The notes: generated from the letters alone by a model not told the origin. A stretch of 38,112 bases of DNA from Pseudomonas defluvii (GCF_001695625.1 NZ_MBPN01000045.1:1-38112), one strand, 5' to 3'; shown: positions 17,853-27,885, numbered from the stretch's first letter. Numbers and translations: made by a program.

Positions 17853-20153
17853 GTGACCACTGTGCCGTTCATGTCGCAATTGCCCTATCGGGCCCTGTTG
17901 ATAGTGTCCGCTATCACGTTGTTGGCCGGCGGGTTGCTCTACCTGAACGCGCAAGTTGCACTGGCGCATGGGCTGTGGCTGGCGGGGGTGTTGCCGGTCC
18001 TGCTGGGGCTTGTCATTGATATCGTCAAAACCCTGTTGCGTCGTCAAGCCGGGGTTGATGTGCTGGCCTTGCTGTCGATAGGCCTGGCGCTGGGGCTGGA
18101 CGAAGTCTTCACGGCAGCGGTCATTGGCCTGATGGTGGCCAGCGGTCGCGCGCTGGAGGATTACGCCCAAGCGCAGGCTCGCCGTGAAATGACGGCATTG
18201 CTGAACCGAGCCCCACGCTTGGCTAACCGTTATGAAGACGGTCAGTTGCGGCAAGTCAGCCTTGATCAGGTGGTGCCGGGCGACAGATTGTTGGTGCGCA
18301 GCGGTGAAGTGGTACCGGTTGACGGTACCTTGAGCGGCACGGCAGAGCTGGACGAGTCCACCTTGACCGGGGAGTCCTTGCCTGCTCGGCGGCTATCCGG
18401 CGACACCGTGCGCAGTGGGGCCATCAATGCCGGTGCGGCGTTTGACATGATGGCGAGCGCCAGTGCTTCCGATAGCACGTTTGCCGGGATCGTCCGGCTG
18501 GTTGCCGCGGCACAAGCAACGCGTAGCCCGGTCACCCGGCTGGCGGACCGTTATGCCCTGTTGTTCGTACCGCTGACGCTGGCCGTGGCAGGCGCGGCCT
18601 GGTTTTTTACCGGCGACCCGATTCGGCTGCTGGCGGTATTGGTCGTCGCAACGCCGTGCCCACTGATTCTGGCGGTGCCGGTGGCGATCGTTTCCGGCGT
18701 GTCCCGCTGCGCGCGCAGAGGGGTGCTGGTGAAAGGAGGCGGTGCGCTGGAGCGGCTCGCTCAGGCCAACATCCTGTTTTTCGACAAGACCGGTACCCTG
18801 ACGGGGGGCAATGCGCGCCTCGTTGCCATTCAGTGTGAGCCAGACACCGCTGCCGAGGAGATACTGCGCCTTGCAGCGTCCCTGGAGCAGGCCTCCAACC
18901 ACGTGATTGCCGCTGCGGTAGTGGCTGCGGCACGTGAGCGCGGCCTTGTGCTTTCAGTTCCGACGCAAGTGGCCGAGGAACCGGGGGCGGGGGTGTCTGG
19001 ACGGGTTGATGGCAAGGCAGTAAGCGTCGGTAGCTTTGCCTATGTGATGCGCTCCACTGCGCCGGCAGCCTGGAGCCAGTTGTTTCTTCAAAGCCTGAGG
19101 TACGACGGCGCATGTGGGGTGTTTGTCGGGGTTGAGGGCGTGATGCTCGGGGCGCTGCACCTGACCGACGAGATTCGGCTGGAAACACCGAGAGCCCTGC
19201 GCCTGTTGCGCAGAGCAGGGATAGAGCGCTTCGTGATGCTGACCGGCGACCGGCAAAACGTTGCCGAGTCGATCGGCGCCGTACTCGGTGTGAGCGAGGT
19301 CCTTGCCGAGCAAACGCCTGGCGACAAGCTCGCTGCTATCCAGACGGCGCGCCGCGATGGTGTGGTCATCATGGTGGGCGACGGCGTGAACGATGCCCCG
19401 GCGCTGGCGGCGGCCGACATCGGTGTCTCCATGGGCGTACGCGGCGCAGACGCCTCGTCCGAGGCGGCGGATGTGGTGTTGCTGGTGGACCGTCTGGATC
19501 GCCTGGCGGAAGCACTGATCGTGGCACGTCGAACGCGCCGCATCGCGGTTCAGAGCGTTGGTGTCGGCATGGGGCTGACACTGGTGGCGATGATCGTTGC
19601 AGCGTTCGGCTATCTACCGCCTGTCGCAGGCGCCCTGTTGCAGGAGGTGATCGATTTGCTCGCGATCCTCAGTGCGTTGCGTGCTCGCCAGGTGGGGGCG
19701 GCACGCCCAGCGGGCGTGTTGTCGAGCGAGCAGTGGGCACAGTTGCAGGTTGAGCACCAACAGCTCAAGCCCGTGCTGGAGAGTGTCAGGTCCCTGGCCG
19801 ACCGCCTTAACAGCCTGTCCGGCCCGGTCGCGGCAGCTGAACTTGCTGCGTTGAACGAGCGTTTACTGAATCAGCTAGTGCCTCACGAGCGCCAGGACGA
19901 CACTGAGCTGTACCCACGCATTGCCATCCTGACAGGGGGTGATGACCCGATGGCGGCGATGAACAATACACACCGCGAGATTTTTCGTATTACCCGGCGG
20001 CTTGCACACATTGCACAGGATCTGCCGGCAGAAGGGCCCGACCCCGCCTACCTGCAGGAAATCCAGCGGCTCTTGTACGGCCTGGATGCGATTTTGCGTA
20101 TGCACTTTGCTCAGGAAGAGGAGCTTTATCACGCGTTCAGGGACAGTGCCTGA
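17853..20153 (+). CDS. P1B-5-type metal-transporting P-type ATPase with C-terminal hemerythrin-like domain
   Basis: This 766-residue inner-membrane P-type ATPase has TGES (172-175), the metal-site motif TPCPL (267-271), the phosphorylation site DKTGT (311-315), TGD (464-466) and GDGVND (509-514). The TPC motif, the lack of an N-terminal metal-binding domain and a C-terminal helical domain rich in His/Glu (His635, His678, His707, His751, Glu755, His760) match the P1B-5 group. Characterised members such as Nia of Sinorhizobium export nickel and iron, and their C-terminal domain is hemerythrin-like. The usual HP dipeptide of heavy-metal ATPases reads HV (SNHVIAAA, about 350). GTG 17853 is the likely start; ATG 17871 is an alternative. 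Metal specificity is inferred from family; iron or oxygen sensing by the tail is plausible. Confidence 0.9.
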   Translation: MTTVPFMSQLPYRALLIVSAITLLAGGLLYLNAQVALAHGLWLAGVLPVLLGLVIDIVKTLLRRQAGVDVLALLSIGLALGLDEVFTAAVIGLMVASGRALEDYAQAQARREMTALLNRAPRLANRYEDGQLRQVSLDQVVPGDRLLVRSGEVVPVDGTLSGTAELDESTLTGESLPARRLSGDTVRSGAINAGAAFDMMASASASDSTFAGIVRLVAAAQATRSPVTRLADRYALLFVPLTLAVAGAAWFFTGDPIRLLAVLVVATPCPLILAVPVAIVSGVSRCARRGVLVKGGGALERLAQANILFFDKTGTLTGGNARLVAIQCEPDTAAEEILRLAASLEQASNHVIAAAVVAAARERGLVLSVPTQVAEEPGAGVSGRVDGKAVSVGSFAYVMRSTAPAAWSQLFLQSLRYDGACGVFVGVEGVMLGALHLTDEIRLETPRALRLLRRAGIERFVMLTGDRQNVAESIGAVLGVSEVLAEQTPGDKLAAIQTARRDGVVIMVGDGVNDAPALAAADIGVSMGVRGADASSEAADVVLLVDRLDRLAEALIVARRTRRIAVQSVGVGMGLTLVAMIVAAFGYLPPVAGALLQEVIDLLAILSALRARQVGAARPAGVLSSEQWAQLQVEHQQLKPVLESVRSLADRLNSLSGPVAAAELAALNERLLNQLVPHERQDDTELYPRIAILTGGDDPMAAMNNTHREIFRITRRLAHIAQDLPAEGPDPAYLQEIQRLLYGLDAILRMHFAQEEELYHAFRDSA

Positions 20154-20161
20154 GTTGCCTG

Positions 20162-20199
20162 CCACACATCCGGGAGCGTCTGGAAATGTGGGCTTTTTT
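20162..20199 (+). terminator. Intrinsic terminator after the metal ATPase
   Basis: CCACA (20162-20166) pairs with TGTGG (20187-20191), extended inward by TCC/GGA after a two-base internal mismatch. It is followed by GC and six T (20194-20199). It begins eight bases after the ATPase stop, so the downstream groEL probably has its own promoter. Confidence 0.6.
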
Positions 20200-20281
20200 G
20201 ATAAAAGTCAAGGCTGCCCGGGGGCATTCATGGAGGCTGTCAGTACAGGTCGGTGGCTGAACTACCCCGGAGTGCAGGCTG

Positions 20282-21898
20282 ATGGCTCACACAAAAATTC
20301 TCTTCCGTTCCGCTGCGCGGGAGAAGATCCTCTGCGGTGCGGCGCAATTGGCAGATGCGGTTCGCGTGACCCTCGGGCCCAAATCGAAATCGGTGCTGAT
20401 CCAGAGCAAATGGGGCAACCCCATCGTCTGCAATGACGGTGTGACCATTGCCAAACGGGTCGATTTGCAGGACCCCGAGGAGAACCTCGGTGCGCAGATG
20501 CTGCGTCAGGCGGCCGAGCGTACGGGCGATGCAGTGGGGGATGGCACCAGCACCTCGACCTTGCTGGCCCATGCGATCCTCGCCGATGGCATACGCAACG
20601 TCGTCGCGGGCGCCAGTGCCATTGACCTCAAGCGCGGCCTGGACCGTGGGTTGGCGCTGGTGATGCAGTCGCTGCTTGACCAGTCGCGTCCGGTGAGCTC
20701 CTTCAAAGAGAAGGCCCAGGTGGCCACACTTTCGGCTCATAACGATGCCAGCATCGGTCAATGGGTGGCGGATGCCCTGGAAAAGGTCGGTATTGAGGGC
20801 GTCGTCAGCGTCGAAGAGTCCAAGACCACCGAAACCATGGTCGAAGTCATGGAGGGCATGCGCTTCGACCGTGGTTATGTCTCGCCGTATTTTGTGACCG
20901 ATACCGAGAAAATGCAGGTGGAACTCGATGAGGCTTACCTGCTGCTCTGTGACCACAAGATCGGCCTTCTGAAAGACCTGCTGCCATTGCTTGAGAAGGT
21001 TGCTAAAAGTGGCCAGCCGCTGGTGCTGATTGCCGACGACATCGAGGGTGAAGCCCTGACCACGCTGGTCGTCAACCAGATTCGCGGCGTATTGCGCGCA
21101 GTGGCGATCAAGGCCCCGGGGTTTGGTGACCGACGCAAGGAGATGCTCCAGGACATTGCTGTCCTGACCGGTGGAACGGTGATTTCCAGCGAGCTGGGCA
21201 TTGAATTGGAACAGGTCGAATTGAGCCAGTTGGGGCAAGCGCATCGTGTCGTTGTACAGAAGGACAGCACGGCACTGATTGGCGGCGCGGGTACGCGTGA
21301 GGCGATTGAGGCGCGGCTGCAACACCTGCGTCAGCAAATGGAGAGCACCACCAGCGACTATGATCGCGAGAAACTTCAGGAGCGTCTGGCCAGGCTGTCG
21401 GGCGGTGTTGCGGTGATCCGTGTAGGCGCACCTTCCGAAGCCGAGATGAAAGTCCGCAAGGATGCCCTGGATGATGCCATTTCAGCGACGCGTGCGGCCA
21501 TTGCCGAGGGCATCGTCCCTGGCGGTGGGCTGGCGCTGCTCAAGGCTATTCCAGTGATTGCGGCCGAGGAAGCGACCAGTGAAGGGGACTTCAAGACGGG
21601 CCTGCAGATTCTGCGCCGGGCTTTGGAGGCACCGGCGAGGGTGATTGCGGAAAACTCTGCGGTAGATGCCGGGGTCGTCGTCGCGCGCATGCTCGCAGAG
21701 CCTGCCAACATTGGCTTTGATGCCTCCAGCAATCGCTACGTGGACATGTTTGAGGCCGGCATCATCGACCCGACAAAGGTGGTGCGCATCGCCTTGGAAA
21801 ACGCGGTGTCAGTGGCCAGCATCCTGCTGTTGACCGAAGCCACCATGACCGATATCCCGGAAAAAGAACCCTCACCGTCCATGCAGCTCCCTGAGTGA
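20282..21898 (+). CDS. groEL: GroEL-type chaperonin, divergent accessory copy without GroES
   Basis: GroEL forms the large folding chamber of the bacterial chaperonin. This 538-residue protein keeps the ATP-site core at the E. coli positions (GDGTST 86-91, including Asp87) and the [14 protein letters not shown] segment that carries the second catalytic aspartate. It differs from the housekeeping protein: the start reads MAHTKILF, the third Thr of GDGTTT is Ser90, and the C-terminal GGM-repeat tail is replaced by a Pro/Glu-rich end ([12 protein letters not shown]). No groES lies upstream. The start ATG 20282 has CCGGAG about nine bases before it. It may work with the housekeeping GroES or serve specialised clients; I cannot tell which. 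Confidence 0.94.
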   Translation: MAHTKILFRSAAREKILCGAAQLADAVRVTLGPKSKSVLIQSKWGNPIVCNDGVTIAKRVDLQDPEENLGAQMLRQAAERTGDAVGDGTSTSTLLAHAILADGIRNVVAGASAIDLKRGLDRGLALVMQSLLDQSRPVSSFKEKAQVATLSAHNDASIGQWVADALEKVGIEGVVSVEESKTTETMVEVMEGMRFDRGYVSPYFVTDTEKMQVELDEAYLLLCDHKIGLLKDLLPLLEKVAKSGQPLVLIADDIEGEALTTLVVNQIRGVLRAVAIKAPGFGDRRKEMLQDIAVLTGGTVISSELGIELEQVELSQLGQAHRVVVQKDSTALIGGAGTREAIEARLQHLRQQMESTTSDYDREKLQERLARLSGGVAVIRVGAPSEAEMKVRKDALDDAISATRAAIAEGIVPGGGLALLKAIPVIAAEEATSEGDFKTGLQILRRALEAPARVIAENSAVDAGVVVARMLAEPANIGFDASSNRYVDMFEAGIIDPTKVVRIALENAVSVASILLLTEATMTDIPEKEPSPSMQLPE

Positions 21899-21967
21899 CA
21901 GGCCCCCGCACCTGTCGCTCAGTATGGGGCTTTGCGTTAACCGGGCAGGGCACTCAAGAGGTCAATC

Positions 21968-23731
21968 ATGCATCCGACGCTTATCACCAAAACCATGGGC
22001 GAGTGCCCGGTGACACCGAATTGGCTCGACAGCAGGCAAGCCCGGGAAAGGTTTTCCTGGCAGGCGCAAGCAGCCGAGTTGGCCGGATTGCCGGGCAGAG
22101 GGTTGAACCTCGCCTTTGAGGCCGTTGACCGGCATGCGCTGGGCGAGCGCCGGGAGCATACGGCATTGCGGCTGGTTGAACGTAACGGCGGTTGCCGAGA
22201 CATCAGCTATGCCCAACTGAGCCTGCTGAGCAATCGTTTTGCCAGCCTGCTGAACCGCTTGGGTGTGCAGCCGGGTGAGCGCGTGTTCATGCTGTGCAAC
22301 CGCGGGCTGGAGTTGTACCTCGGCGTGCTTGGCGGCTTGAAGCTTGGTTGCGTGGTGTCGCCACTGTTCTGTGCATTTGGTCCCGAGCCGATCGAAACGC
22401 GCCTGCGCCTTGGCGAGGGTCGCGTGCTGTTGACCACTGAAGCGCTCTATCGACGTAAGGTCGCGGCCATTCGTGAGCGCTTGCCCGCGCTCCGGCACGT
22501 GCTGCTCTATGACGAACAGGGCGCCGAGATCGAGCCGTTGGCCGGCACACTCCGCTTGCAGCCGTTGCTGGACGAGGCCGATGAGCAGTTCCCGGTTGCC
22601 CAGACTACCCCTGACAGCCCTGCGCTTTTGCACTTCACCAGTGGCACGACGGGCACGCCCAAGGGGGTGCTGCATGTTCATGGCGCGGCGTTGACTCACC
22701 GGGTCACGGGCAAGTACGCGTTGGATCTGCACCCTGATGATATCTATTGGTGCAGCGCCGATCCTGGCTGGGTCACGGGTACCTCCTATGGCATTTTCGC
22801 GCCCCTGTTGCTGGGGGTGACCAGCGTGGTCGACAGCAACGAGTTCGACGCCGAGCGCTGGTACTGCATGCTTGAAGCCCAGCGGATTACGGTCTGGTAC
22901 ACGGCACCGACGGCGATCCGTTTACTGATGAAAGCCGGCGCAGCACTGGCGCACAACCATCATTTTGACTGTTTGCGGTTCATTGCCAGCGTTGGCGAGC
23001 CGCTTAACCCAGAGGCGGTCTGGTGGGGCAAGGAAGTGTTGGGCCTGCCGATCCATGATAATTGGTGGCAGACCGAAACGGGCGGCATCATGATTGCCAA
23101 CACCGTGTCGATGGACATCAAGCCCGGCTCCATGGGCAAGCCGCTGCCGGGCGTGGACGCCGCGATTGTCTCGCTCAATGCAGATGGCACCTTGTGCTTC
23201 CTGGCAGATGAAGAGGTCGGCGAGTTGGCCCTGAAACAGCCGTGGCCGGCGATGTTTCGTGCCTATCTCGGACAGGAAGCGCGTTACCGTCAGTGTTTTG
23301 TCGGTGACTGGTACCTGAGCGGTGACCTGGTGCGTCGGGATGCTGATGGCTATTACTGGTTCATTGGCCGTAGCGACGATGTGATCAAGTCGGCCGGACA
23401 CCTGATCGGCCCGTTCGAAGTCGAGAGCTCGCTCATGGAGCACCCGGCCGTGGCGGAGGCGGCGGTGATCGGCAAGCCCGACCCTTTGTTGGGTGAAACC
23501 GTGAAGGCCTTTGTCTCCCTCAAAAGCGGCTTCACAGCCAGCCCGCAATTGCATGACGAGTTGCTTGGTCACGGGCGTAAGCGACTGGGCGCGGTGGTCG
23601 CGCCCAAGGAGCTGGAGTTCGTCGCGCAACTGCCACACACCCGCAGCGGGAAACTCATGCGACGCCTGCTCAAGGCAAGGGAACTGGGCTTGCCCGAAGG
23701 TGACACCTCCAGCCTGGAGAACCCGTCATGA
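21968..23731 (+). CDS. acsA: Acetyl-CoA synthetase-like acyl-CoA ligase (AMP-forming)
   Basis: This 587-residue cytoplasmic enzyme of the ANL superfamily activates acetate or a similar short acid to an acyl-AMP and then a CoA thioester. It has the P-loop-like [10 protein letters not shown] (about 224-233), the Acs-like [14 protein letters not shown], the signature [11 protein letters not shown], the hinge region [16 protein letters not shown] and the catalytic lysine in the C-terminal TRSGKLMRR. It is shorter than the 650-residue housekeeping Acs and resembles the Bacillus-type AcsA. It opens a five-gene run with two 2-oxoacid dehydrogenase subunits, E2 and an ACP. Its stop overlaps the next start (ATGA). 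The substrate is uncertain. AGAGGT precedes the ATG. Confidence 0.9.
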   Translation: MHPTLITKTMGECPVTPNWLDSRQARERFSWQAQAAELAGLPGRGLNLAFEAVDRHALGERREHTALRLVERNGGCRDISYAQLSLLSNRFASLLNRLGVQPGERVFMLCNRGLELYLGVLGGLKLGCVVSPLFCAFGPEPIETRLRLGEGRVLLTTEALYRRKVAAIRERLPALRHVLLYDEQGAEIEPLAGTLRLQPLLDEADEQFPVAQTTPDSPALLHFTSGTTGTPKGVLHVHGAALTHRVTGKYALDLHPDDIYWCSADPGWVTGTSYGIFAPLLLGVTSVVDSNEFDAERWYCMLEAQRITVWYTAPTAIRLLMKAGAALAHNHHFDCLRFIASVGEPLNPEAVWWGKEVLGLPIHDNWWQTETGGIMIANTVSMDIKPGSMGKPLPGVDAAIVSLNADGTLCFLADEEVGELALKQPWPAMFRAYLGQEARYRQCFVGDWYLSGDLVRRDADGYYWFIGRSDDVIKSAGHLIGPFEVESSLMEHPAVAEAAVIGKPDPLLGETVKAFVSLKSGFTASPQLHDELLGHGRKRLGAVVAPKELEFVAQLPHTRSGKLMRRLLKARELGLPEGDTSSLENPS

Positions 23732-24717
23732 GCACGCAGCCGTTGCCCTATGCAGACGATGTGCTGCTTGCCTTGCTCCGTGACATGCTGCGTATCCGCC
23801 GTTTCGAGGAGCGCGCCGCCGAACTCTATGGCGAAGGAAAAATTCGCGGTTTCCTGCACCTTTACATCGGTGAAGAGGCGGTGGCTGTTGGCGTCATGCA
23901 TGCACTTGGCGCCCACGATGCGGTGGTCTCGACCTACCGTGAGCATGGTCACGCGTTGCTCAAAGGGGTGCCGATGCAGGCGATTTTCGCCGAGATGTAT
24001 GGGCATCAGGAGGGATGCTCTCGCGGTCGCGGCGGCTCGATGCACCTGTTCGATGCCAAGACCCGTTTCTACGGCGGCAACGCGATCGTCGCGGGTGGTT
24101 TGCCGCTGGCCGTCGGCCTGGCCCTGGCCGACCGCATGCAGGGAAAGACCGATGTCTCGGTGTGTTTCTTCGGTGAAGGGGCGATGGCAGAGGGCGCATT
24201 TCACGAGTCAATGAATTTGGCGGCACTCTGGCAACTGCCCGTGCTGTTTTGTTGTGAAAACAACCTCTATGCCATGGGGACCGCGTTGTCGCGCTCACAA
24301 TCACAAACCGACCTCTGCGCCAAGGCTGCGGCCTATAAGGTCGCGACTCAGTCGGTGGATGGCATGGACGTGATTGCCGTGCATCAAGCCACGAGCGCAG
24401 CCCTTGAGCATGTTCGGGCAGGGCGTGGTCCTTACTTCCTGGCGTTTCAGACCTATCGGTTTCGCGCGCATTCCATGTTCGACCCGGAGTTGTACCGCGA
24501 CAAGGCAGAAGTGGAGCAATGGAAGGCACGTGGCCCGATTCACACCTACAGCGCATGGCTCAAGGCGCAGGGCGTGGTTGACGAAGCTGGTTTTCTCGCG
24601 ATCGCGGCCCAGGTGGAGGCGCAAGTGGAGGCCGCGATTGCCGATGCCGAGGCCGGGAGCCTGGAGCCGCTAGAGGATCTGTACCGCGATGTGCATACCC
24701 CGCAGGCTGCGCCATGA
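23728..24717 (+). CDS. pdhA: 2-oxoacid (pyruvate-type) dehydrogenase E1 component, alpha subunit
   Basis: This 329-residue thiamine-diphosphate-dependent E1 alpha subunit decarboxylates pyruvate or a related 2-oxoacid. It begins with the usual [11 protein letters not shown] and contains [10 protein letters not shown] and the ThDP/Mg motif [17 protein letters not shown] ending in ENN ([11 protein letters not shown]). Pairing with an adjacent beta subunit indicates the alpha2-beta2 type of E1, unlike the single-chain AceE typical of Pseudomonas pyruvate dehydrogenase. It overlaps both neighbours by ATGA. Acetoin dehydrogenase (acoA-like) is a real alternative, because acoA/acoB share this layout. 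The substrate cannot be set from sequence alone. Confidence 0.9.
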   Translation: MSTQPLPYADDVLLALLRDMLRIRRFEERAAELYGEGKIRGFLHLYIGEEAVAVGVMHALGAHDAVVSTYREHGHALLKGVPMQAIFAEMYGHQEGCSRGRGGSMHLFDAKTRFYGGNAIVAGGLPLAVGLALADRMQGKTDVSVCFFGEGAMAEGAFHESMNLAALWQLPVLFCCENNLYAMGTALSRSQSQTDLCAKAAAYKVATQSVDGMDVIAVHQATSAALEHVRAGRGPYFLAFQTYRFRAHSMFDPELYRDKAEVEQWKARGPIHTYSAWLKAQGVVDEAGFLAIAAQVEAQVEAAIADAEAGSLEPLEDLYRDVHTPQAAP

Positions 24718-25694
24718 GCCCGTCCATGACCTACCGCGAAGCCCTGCGCGAGGCCTTGCGCGACGCGTTGCAAAAGGATTCCCGGGTGTTCTTGATGGGT
24801 GAGGACGTAGGGCGCTACGGTGGCAGCTATGCCGTCTCCAAGGGGTTGCTTGAGGCGTTCGGCCCCGAACGCATTCGCGACACGCCCTTGTCCGAGCTGG
24901 GGTTCGTGGGCGCCGGTATTGGCGCGGCGCTTGGCGGCATGCGCCCGATCGTCGAGATCATGACGGTCAACTTCAGTTTGCTCGCCCTGGACCCGCTGAT
25001 GAACACGGCGGCGGCCTTGAGGCATATGTCCGGTGGGCAGTTTTCCGTGCCGCTGGTGGTGCGTATGGCGACGGGTGCCGGGCGCCAACTGGCCGCACAG
25101 CATTCACACAGCCTGGAAGGCTGGTACGCCCATATCCCAGGCTTGAAAATTCTTGCGCCAGCGACCGTCGAGGATGCGCGCGGCATGCTCTGGCCAGCGC
25201 TGCAGGACCCGGATCCGGTGCTGATCTTCGAGCATGCTCAACTCTACAACCTCGAAGGTGAGCCAGGTGATTGGCAACACGTGGATATCGGCAGCGCAAA
25301 GGTCCGCCGAACAGGCAAGGACCTGACCCTGATTGCCTATGGCGGCACGCTCGGCAAAGCACTGAAGGCAGCCGAGCAGCTGGCCGGGGAGGGCATTGAT
25401 TGCGAGGTCATCGACCTGCGCGTGCTGCGTCCTCTGGATGATGCCACCCTCATGTCTTCCGTCGGCAAGACCCATCGCGCGCTGGTTGTCGATGAGGGCT
25501 GGCGCAGTGGCAGCCTGGCAGCCGAAATCATTACACGGATCGTCGAACAGGCTTTTTTCGAGCTGGATGCGCCACCCTCAAGGGTGTGCAGTGCCGAGGT
25601 ACCGATTCCCTATGCCCGGCACCTCGAAGAAGCCTCGCTGCCACAAGTCGCGACAATCGTCGCCGCCGCCCATGAACTGTGTCGAGGGACGTGA
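24714..25694 (+). CDS. pdhB: 2-oxoacid dehydrogenase E1 component, beta subunit
   Basis: This is the partner of the preceding E1 alpha gene, 326 residues. It starts with the typical [15 protein letters not shown] and has [20 protein letters not shown] (ThDP-binding face), [20 protein letters not shown], and a C-terminal transketolase-like domain with DLRVLRPLD. The heterotetramer forms acyl-dihydrolipoyl groups on E2. ATG 24714 overlaps the E1 alpha stop. Family assignment (pyruvate versus acetoin) is open, as for the alpha subunit. Confidence 0.9.
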   Translation: MSPSMTYREALREALRDALQKDSRVFLMGEDVGRYGGSYAVSKGLLEAFGPERIRDTPLSELGFVGAGIGAALGGMRPIVEIMTVNFSLLALDPLMNTAAALRHMSGGQFSVPLVVRMATGAGRQLAAQHSHSLEGWYAHIPGLKILAPATVEDARGMLWPALQDPDPVLIFEHAQLYNLEGEPGDWQHVDIGSAKVRRTGKDLTLIAYGGTLGKALKAAEQLAGEGIDCEVIDLRVLRPLDDATLMSSVGKTHRALVVDEGWRSGSLAAEIITRIVEQAFFELDAPPSRVCSAEVPIPYARHLEEASLPQVATIVAAAHELCRGT

Positions 25695-25696
25695 AC

Positions 25697-25750
25697 ATGC
25701 ATAGCGCAACGTGTCGCGTGCGCAGGCAGGGCCGGGGGCGCACACCATGA
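25697..25750 (+). other. Possible 17-codon leader frame coupled to the E2 gene
   Basis: An ATG three bases after the E1 beta stop opens a 17-codon, arginine-rich frame (MHSATCRVRRQGRGRTP). Its TGA overlaps the E2 ATG as ATGA, the same coupling used by its neighbours. GAGGGA lies about eight bases upstream. It may merely carry ribosomes across the 52-base gap. Evidence is positional only. Confidence 0.25.
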
Positions 25751-26886
25751 TCGAGTTCAATCTGCCGTCACTCGGTGCCGACATGGATGAAGGCACCTTG
25801 TTGGAGTGGAAGGTTCAGCCGGGTGAAGTGGTCAAGCGAGGTCAGGTGATTGCCGTTGTCGACACAGCCAAGGCCGCCGTAGAGGTTGAGTGTTGGCATG
25901 ACGCTACGGTCGCGCAATTGTTGATTGAGGTTGGCACCAAGGTACCGGTCGGCACACCGATCGCGCTGTTGCTGGCGCCAGGTGAGCAGGCACAAAGCGC
26001 GCCAGTCAACGCCACCGGTAGCACCGCCACTGGCAGCGGCCATGGACGGGTTGAAACGCCCAAAGCCGTCGCCGGCCGACCACGGATTTCCCCGGTGGCC
26101 CGCAAGCGCGCGGCCGAGCTTGGCCTGGATGTCACGCTGCTTGGCGGTAGCGGACCGCACGGTGTGATCACGCTGGACGATGTCGAAGCGGCCGCTCGTG
26201 CTGCGACGCCACCGGACCGGAACCAGGCCATGCGTCAAACCATCGCCATGGCCATGAGCCGTTCCAAGCGAGAGATTCCACACTACTACCTGTGCGAGAC
26301 CCTTGAACTGGGCCAGGCCATGACCTGGCTGCAGGCACACAATGCGCACTGTCCGTTGCAAGAGCGCTTGTTGCCCAGCGTACTGCTGCTAAAAGCTGTG
26401 GCCCTGGCCCTGCGCACGTACCCCCGGCTCAATGGCTTCTGGCGCGACACGAATACCTTCGAGCCTGCAACCGGCAGTGACCTTGGGGTGGCGATCTCGC
26501 TGCGCCAGGGCGGGCTGCTTGCGCCGGTCTTGCACGATGTCGCTGACAAGTCATTGCCCCAGTTGATGAGTGAACTGGCCAGCCTGGTGGAGCGTACGCG
26601 CAGTGGCTCCTTGCGCAGCTCCGAGCTCAGCGGTGCGGGCCTGACGGTGACGCTGCTTGGCGATCAGGGGGTGGACACCGTCATTGGCGTGATCTACCCG
26701 CCCCAGGTGGCGCTGGTCGGCTTCGGGCGGATCAGTGAGCGGCCCTGGGTGCGTGAGGGGCAACTCTGCGTGATGCCCACCGTCGTCAGTAGCCTGTCTG
26801 CCGATCATCGGGTCAGCGACGGCCACTATGGCGCGCGGTTTCTCGTTGAACTTGGTCATTTGCTACAACAACCCGAGAACCTTTGA
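25747..26886 (+). CDS. pdhC: Dihydrolipoyl acyltransferase (E2) of a 2-oxoacid dehydrogenase complex
   Basis: E2 is the core of the complex and moves the acyl group from E1 to CoA (or another thiol). From ATG 25747 the 379-residue protein has one N-terminal lipoyl domain with the lipoylated Lys42 in DTAKAAVEVE, a linker rich in Ala/Thr/Gly, an E3-binding domain (ISPVARKRAAELGL, then GPHGVITLDDVE) and a catalytic domain ending with the active-site signature SADHRVSDG. An in-frame GTG at 25711 would add 12 residues and is less likely. No dihydrolipoamide dehydrogenase (E3) is encoded nearby, so a general E3 would have to be borrowed. The ACP gene follows after 11 bases. Confidence 0.92.
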   Translation: MIEFNLPSLGADMDEGTLLEWKVQPGEVVKRGQVIAVVDTAKAAVEVECWHDATVAQLLIEVGTKVPVGTPIALLLAPGEQAQSAPVNATGSTATGSGHGRVETPKAVAGRPRISPVARKRAAELGLDVTLLGGSGPHGVITLDDVEAAARAATPPDRNQAMRQTIAMAMSRSKREIPHYYLCETLELGQAMTWLQAHNAHCPLQERLLPSVLLLKAVALALRTYPRLNGFWRDTNTFEPATGSDLGVAISLRQGGLLAPVLHDVADKSLPQLMSELASLVERTRSGSLRSSELSGAGLTVTLLGDQGVDTVIGVIYPPQVALVGFGRISERPWVREGQLCVMPTVVSSLSADHRVSDGHYGARFLVELGHLLQQPENL

Positions 26887-26897
26887 GGCATGCACAC

Positions 26898-27173
26898 ATG
26901 GATCGACAATTGATCAGCAGTGAGGTTCTGAACGCCTTGAAAGGCATCGCGCCAGAGCTGGAGGTCGAGCACCTGCGCAGCGACCGGTCACTGCGCGAAG
27001 AGGTTGATCTGGACTCCATGGATTGGCTTCGCTTTATCGAAGCCTTGAACAAGCGCGTCGGCATCGTCATTCCCGAAGCCGATTACCAGCAGGTACAAAC
27101 CCTGGATACGCTCGTTGACTATTTGTTGCAAAAGGGCACGACGAGCGCGGATCCGCCCTTGATAAGCCCTTAG
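26898..27173 (+). CDS. Acyl carrier protein
   Basis: This 91-residue acidic helical protein contains VDLDSMDWLRF, the phosphopantetheine attachment motif with the modified serine (DSM in place of DSL), and the following helix EALNKRVGIVIPE typical of carrier proteins. ATG 26898 is preceded by GAGG; an in-frame TTG at 26883 is an unlikely start. It sits 11 bases after E2 and 11 before the phosphoribosyltransferase. A carrier protein beside an acyl-CoA ligase and an E2 suggests acyl transfer to a phosphopantetheine arm, but no ketosynthase or acyl-ACP enzyme is in the window. Confidence 0.85.
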   Translation: MDRQLISSEVLNALKGIAPELEVEHLRSDRSLREEVDLDSMDWLRFIEALNKRVGIVIPEADYQQVQTLDTLVDYLLQKGTTSADPPLISP

Positions 27174-27184
27174 GAAGGTGTCAG

Positions 27185-27862
27185 ATGAACCCTAGTCCTT
27201 CGCTGCAAATGACCTTGCGTGACAGAACGGCTGCCGGCCGAAGCCTGGTGGAGCCGTTGCTGAAATACGCACAACGGGATGATGTGATTGTTCTCGGCCT
27301 GCCACGCGGTGGTGTTCCGGTTGCCTACGAAATCGCCACCGCTCTTGAGGTTCGCCTGGACGTGATGCTGGTCCGCAAGCTGGGCGTGCCCTCCCATGAG
27401 GAATACGCCATGGGCGCCATTGCCAGTGGCGGTATACAAATCGTCAATGAGGATGTGTTGCGAGCCAATCACATCGATCAGATTACCCTCGACGCCGTGG
27501 TCGAACGGGAAACCCGTGAGTTATCACGCCGCGAGCACGCCTACCGGGCAGGGCGACAGCCCTTGAACCTCAAGGATCAGGTGGTGATTCTGGTCGATGA
27601 CGGGCTGGCCACCGGGGCCACAATGATGGCTGCGATACATGCCGTACGGCGACACAACCCGGCGCACATTGTCGTTGCCGTGCCTGTGGCGGCACTGGAC
27701 TCTGCCGAGGCCTTGCGCAGTGAAGTGACCGAGCTGGTGTGCCCGCTCACGCCTGAGTGGCTGGTGTCGATCGGGCAATGGTACCTGGACTTTTCCCAGA
27801 CATCGGACGGCGAGGTCATCGACCTGCTGCAGCGTGCCTGGCAGCGTGAATCTGGGGTGTGA
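27185..27862 (+). CDS. Type I phosphoribosyltransferase-family protein
   Basis: This 225-residue cytoplasmic protein has LGLPRGGVPVAYEIA and the PRPP-binding loop VVILVDDGLATGATM, the signature of type I phosphoribosyltransferases. Proteins of this subgroup (orphan, often beside erythromycin-esterase-like and stress genes) have no established substrate. AGGAAGGTG precedes the ATG, 11 bases after the ACP stop, so it is the last gene of the forward run. It converges on the erythromycin-esterase-like gene. Confidence 0.85.
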   Translation: MNPSPSLQMTLRDRTAAGRSLVEPLLKYAQRDDVIVLGLPRGGVPVAYEIATALEVRLDVMLVRKLGVPSHEEYAMGAIASGGIQIVNEDVLRANHIDQITLDAVVERETRELSRREHAYRAGRQPLNLKDQVVILVDDGLATGATMMAAIHAVRRHNPAHIVVAVPVAALDSAEALRSEVTELVCPLTPEWLVSIGQWYLDFSQTSDGEVIDLLQRAWQRESGV

Positions 27863-27885
27863 ATGGCACCGTTTTATGGGGAGCA

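Noticed and set aside
20240..21337. 365-codon open frame on the minus strand
   Set aside because: It is antisense to groEL and has no recognisable domain or ribosome site.
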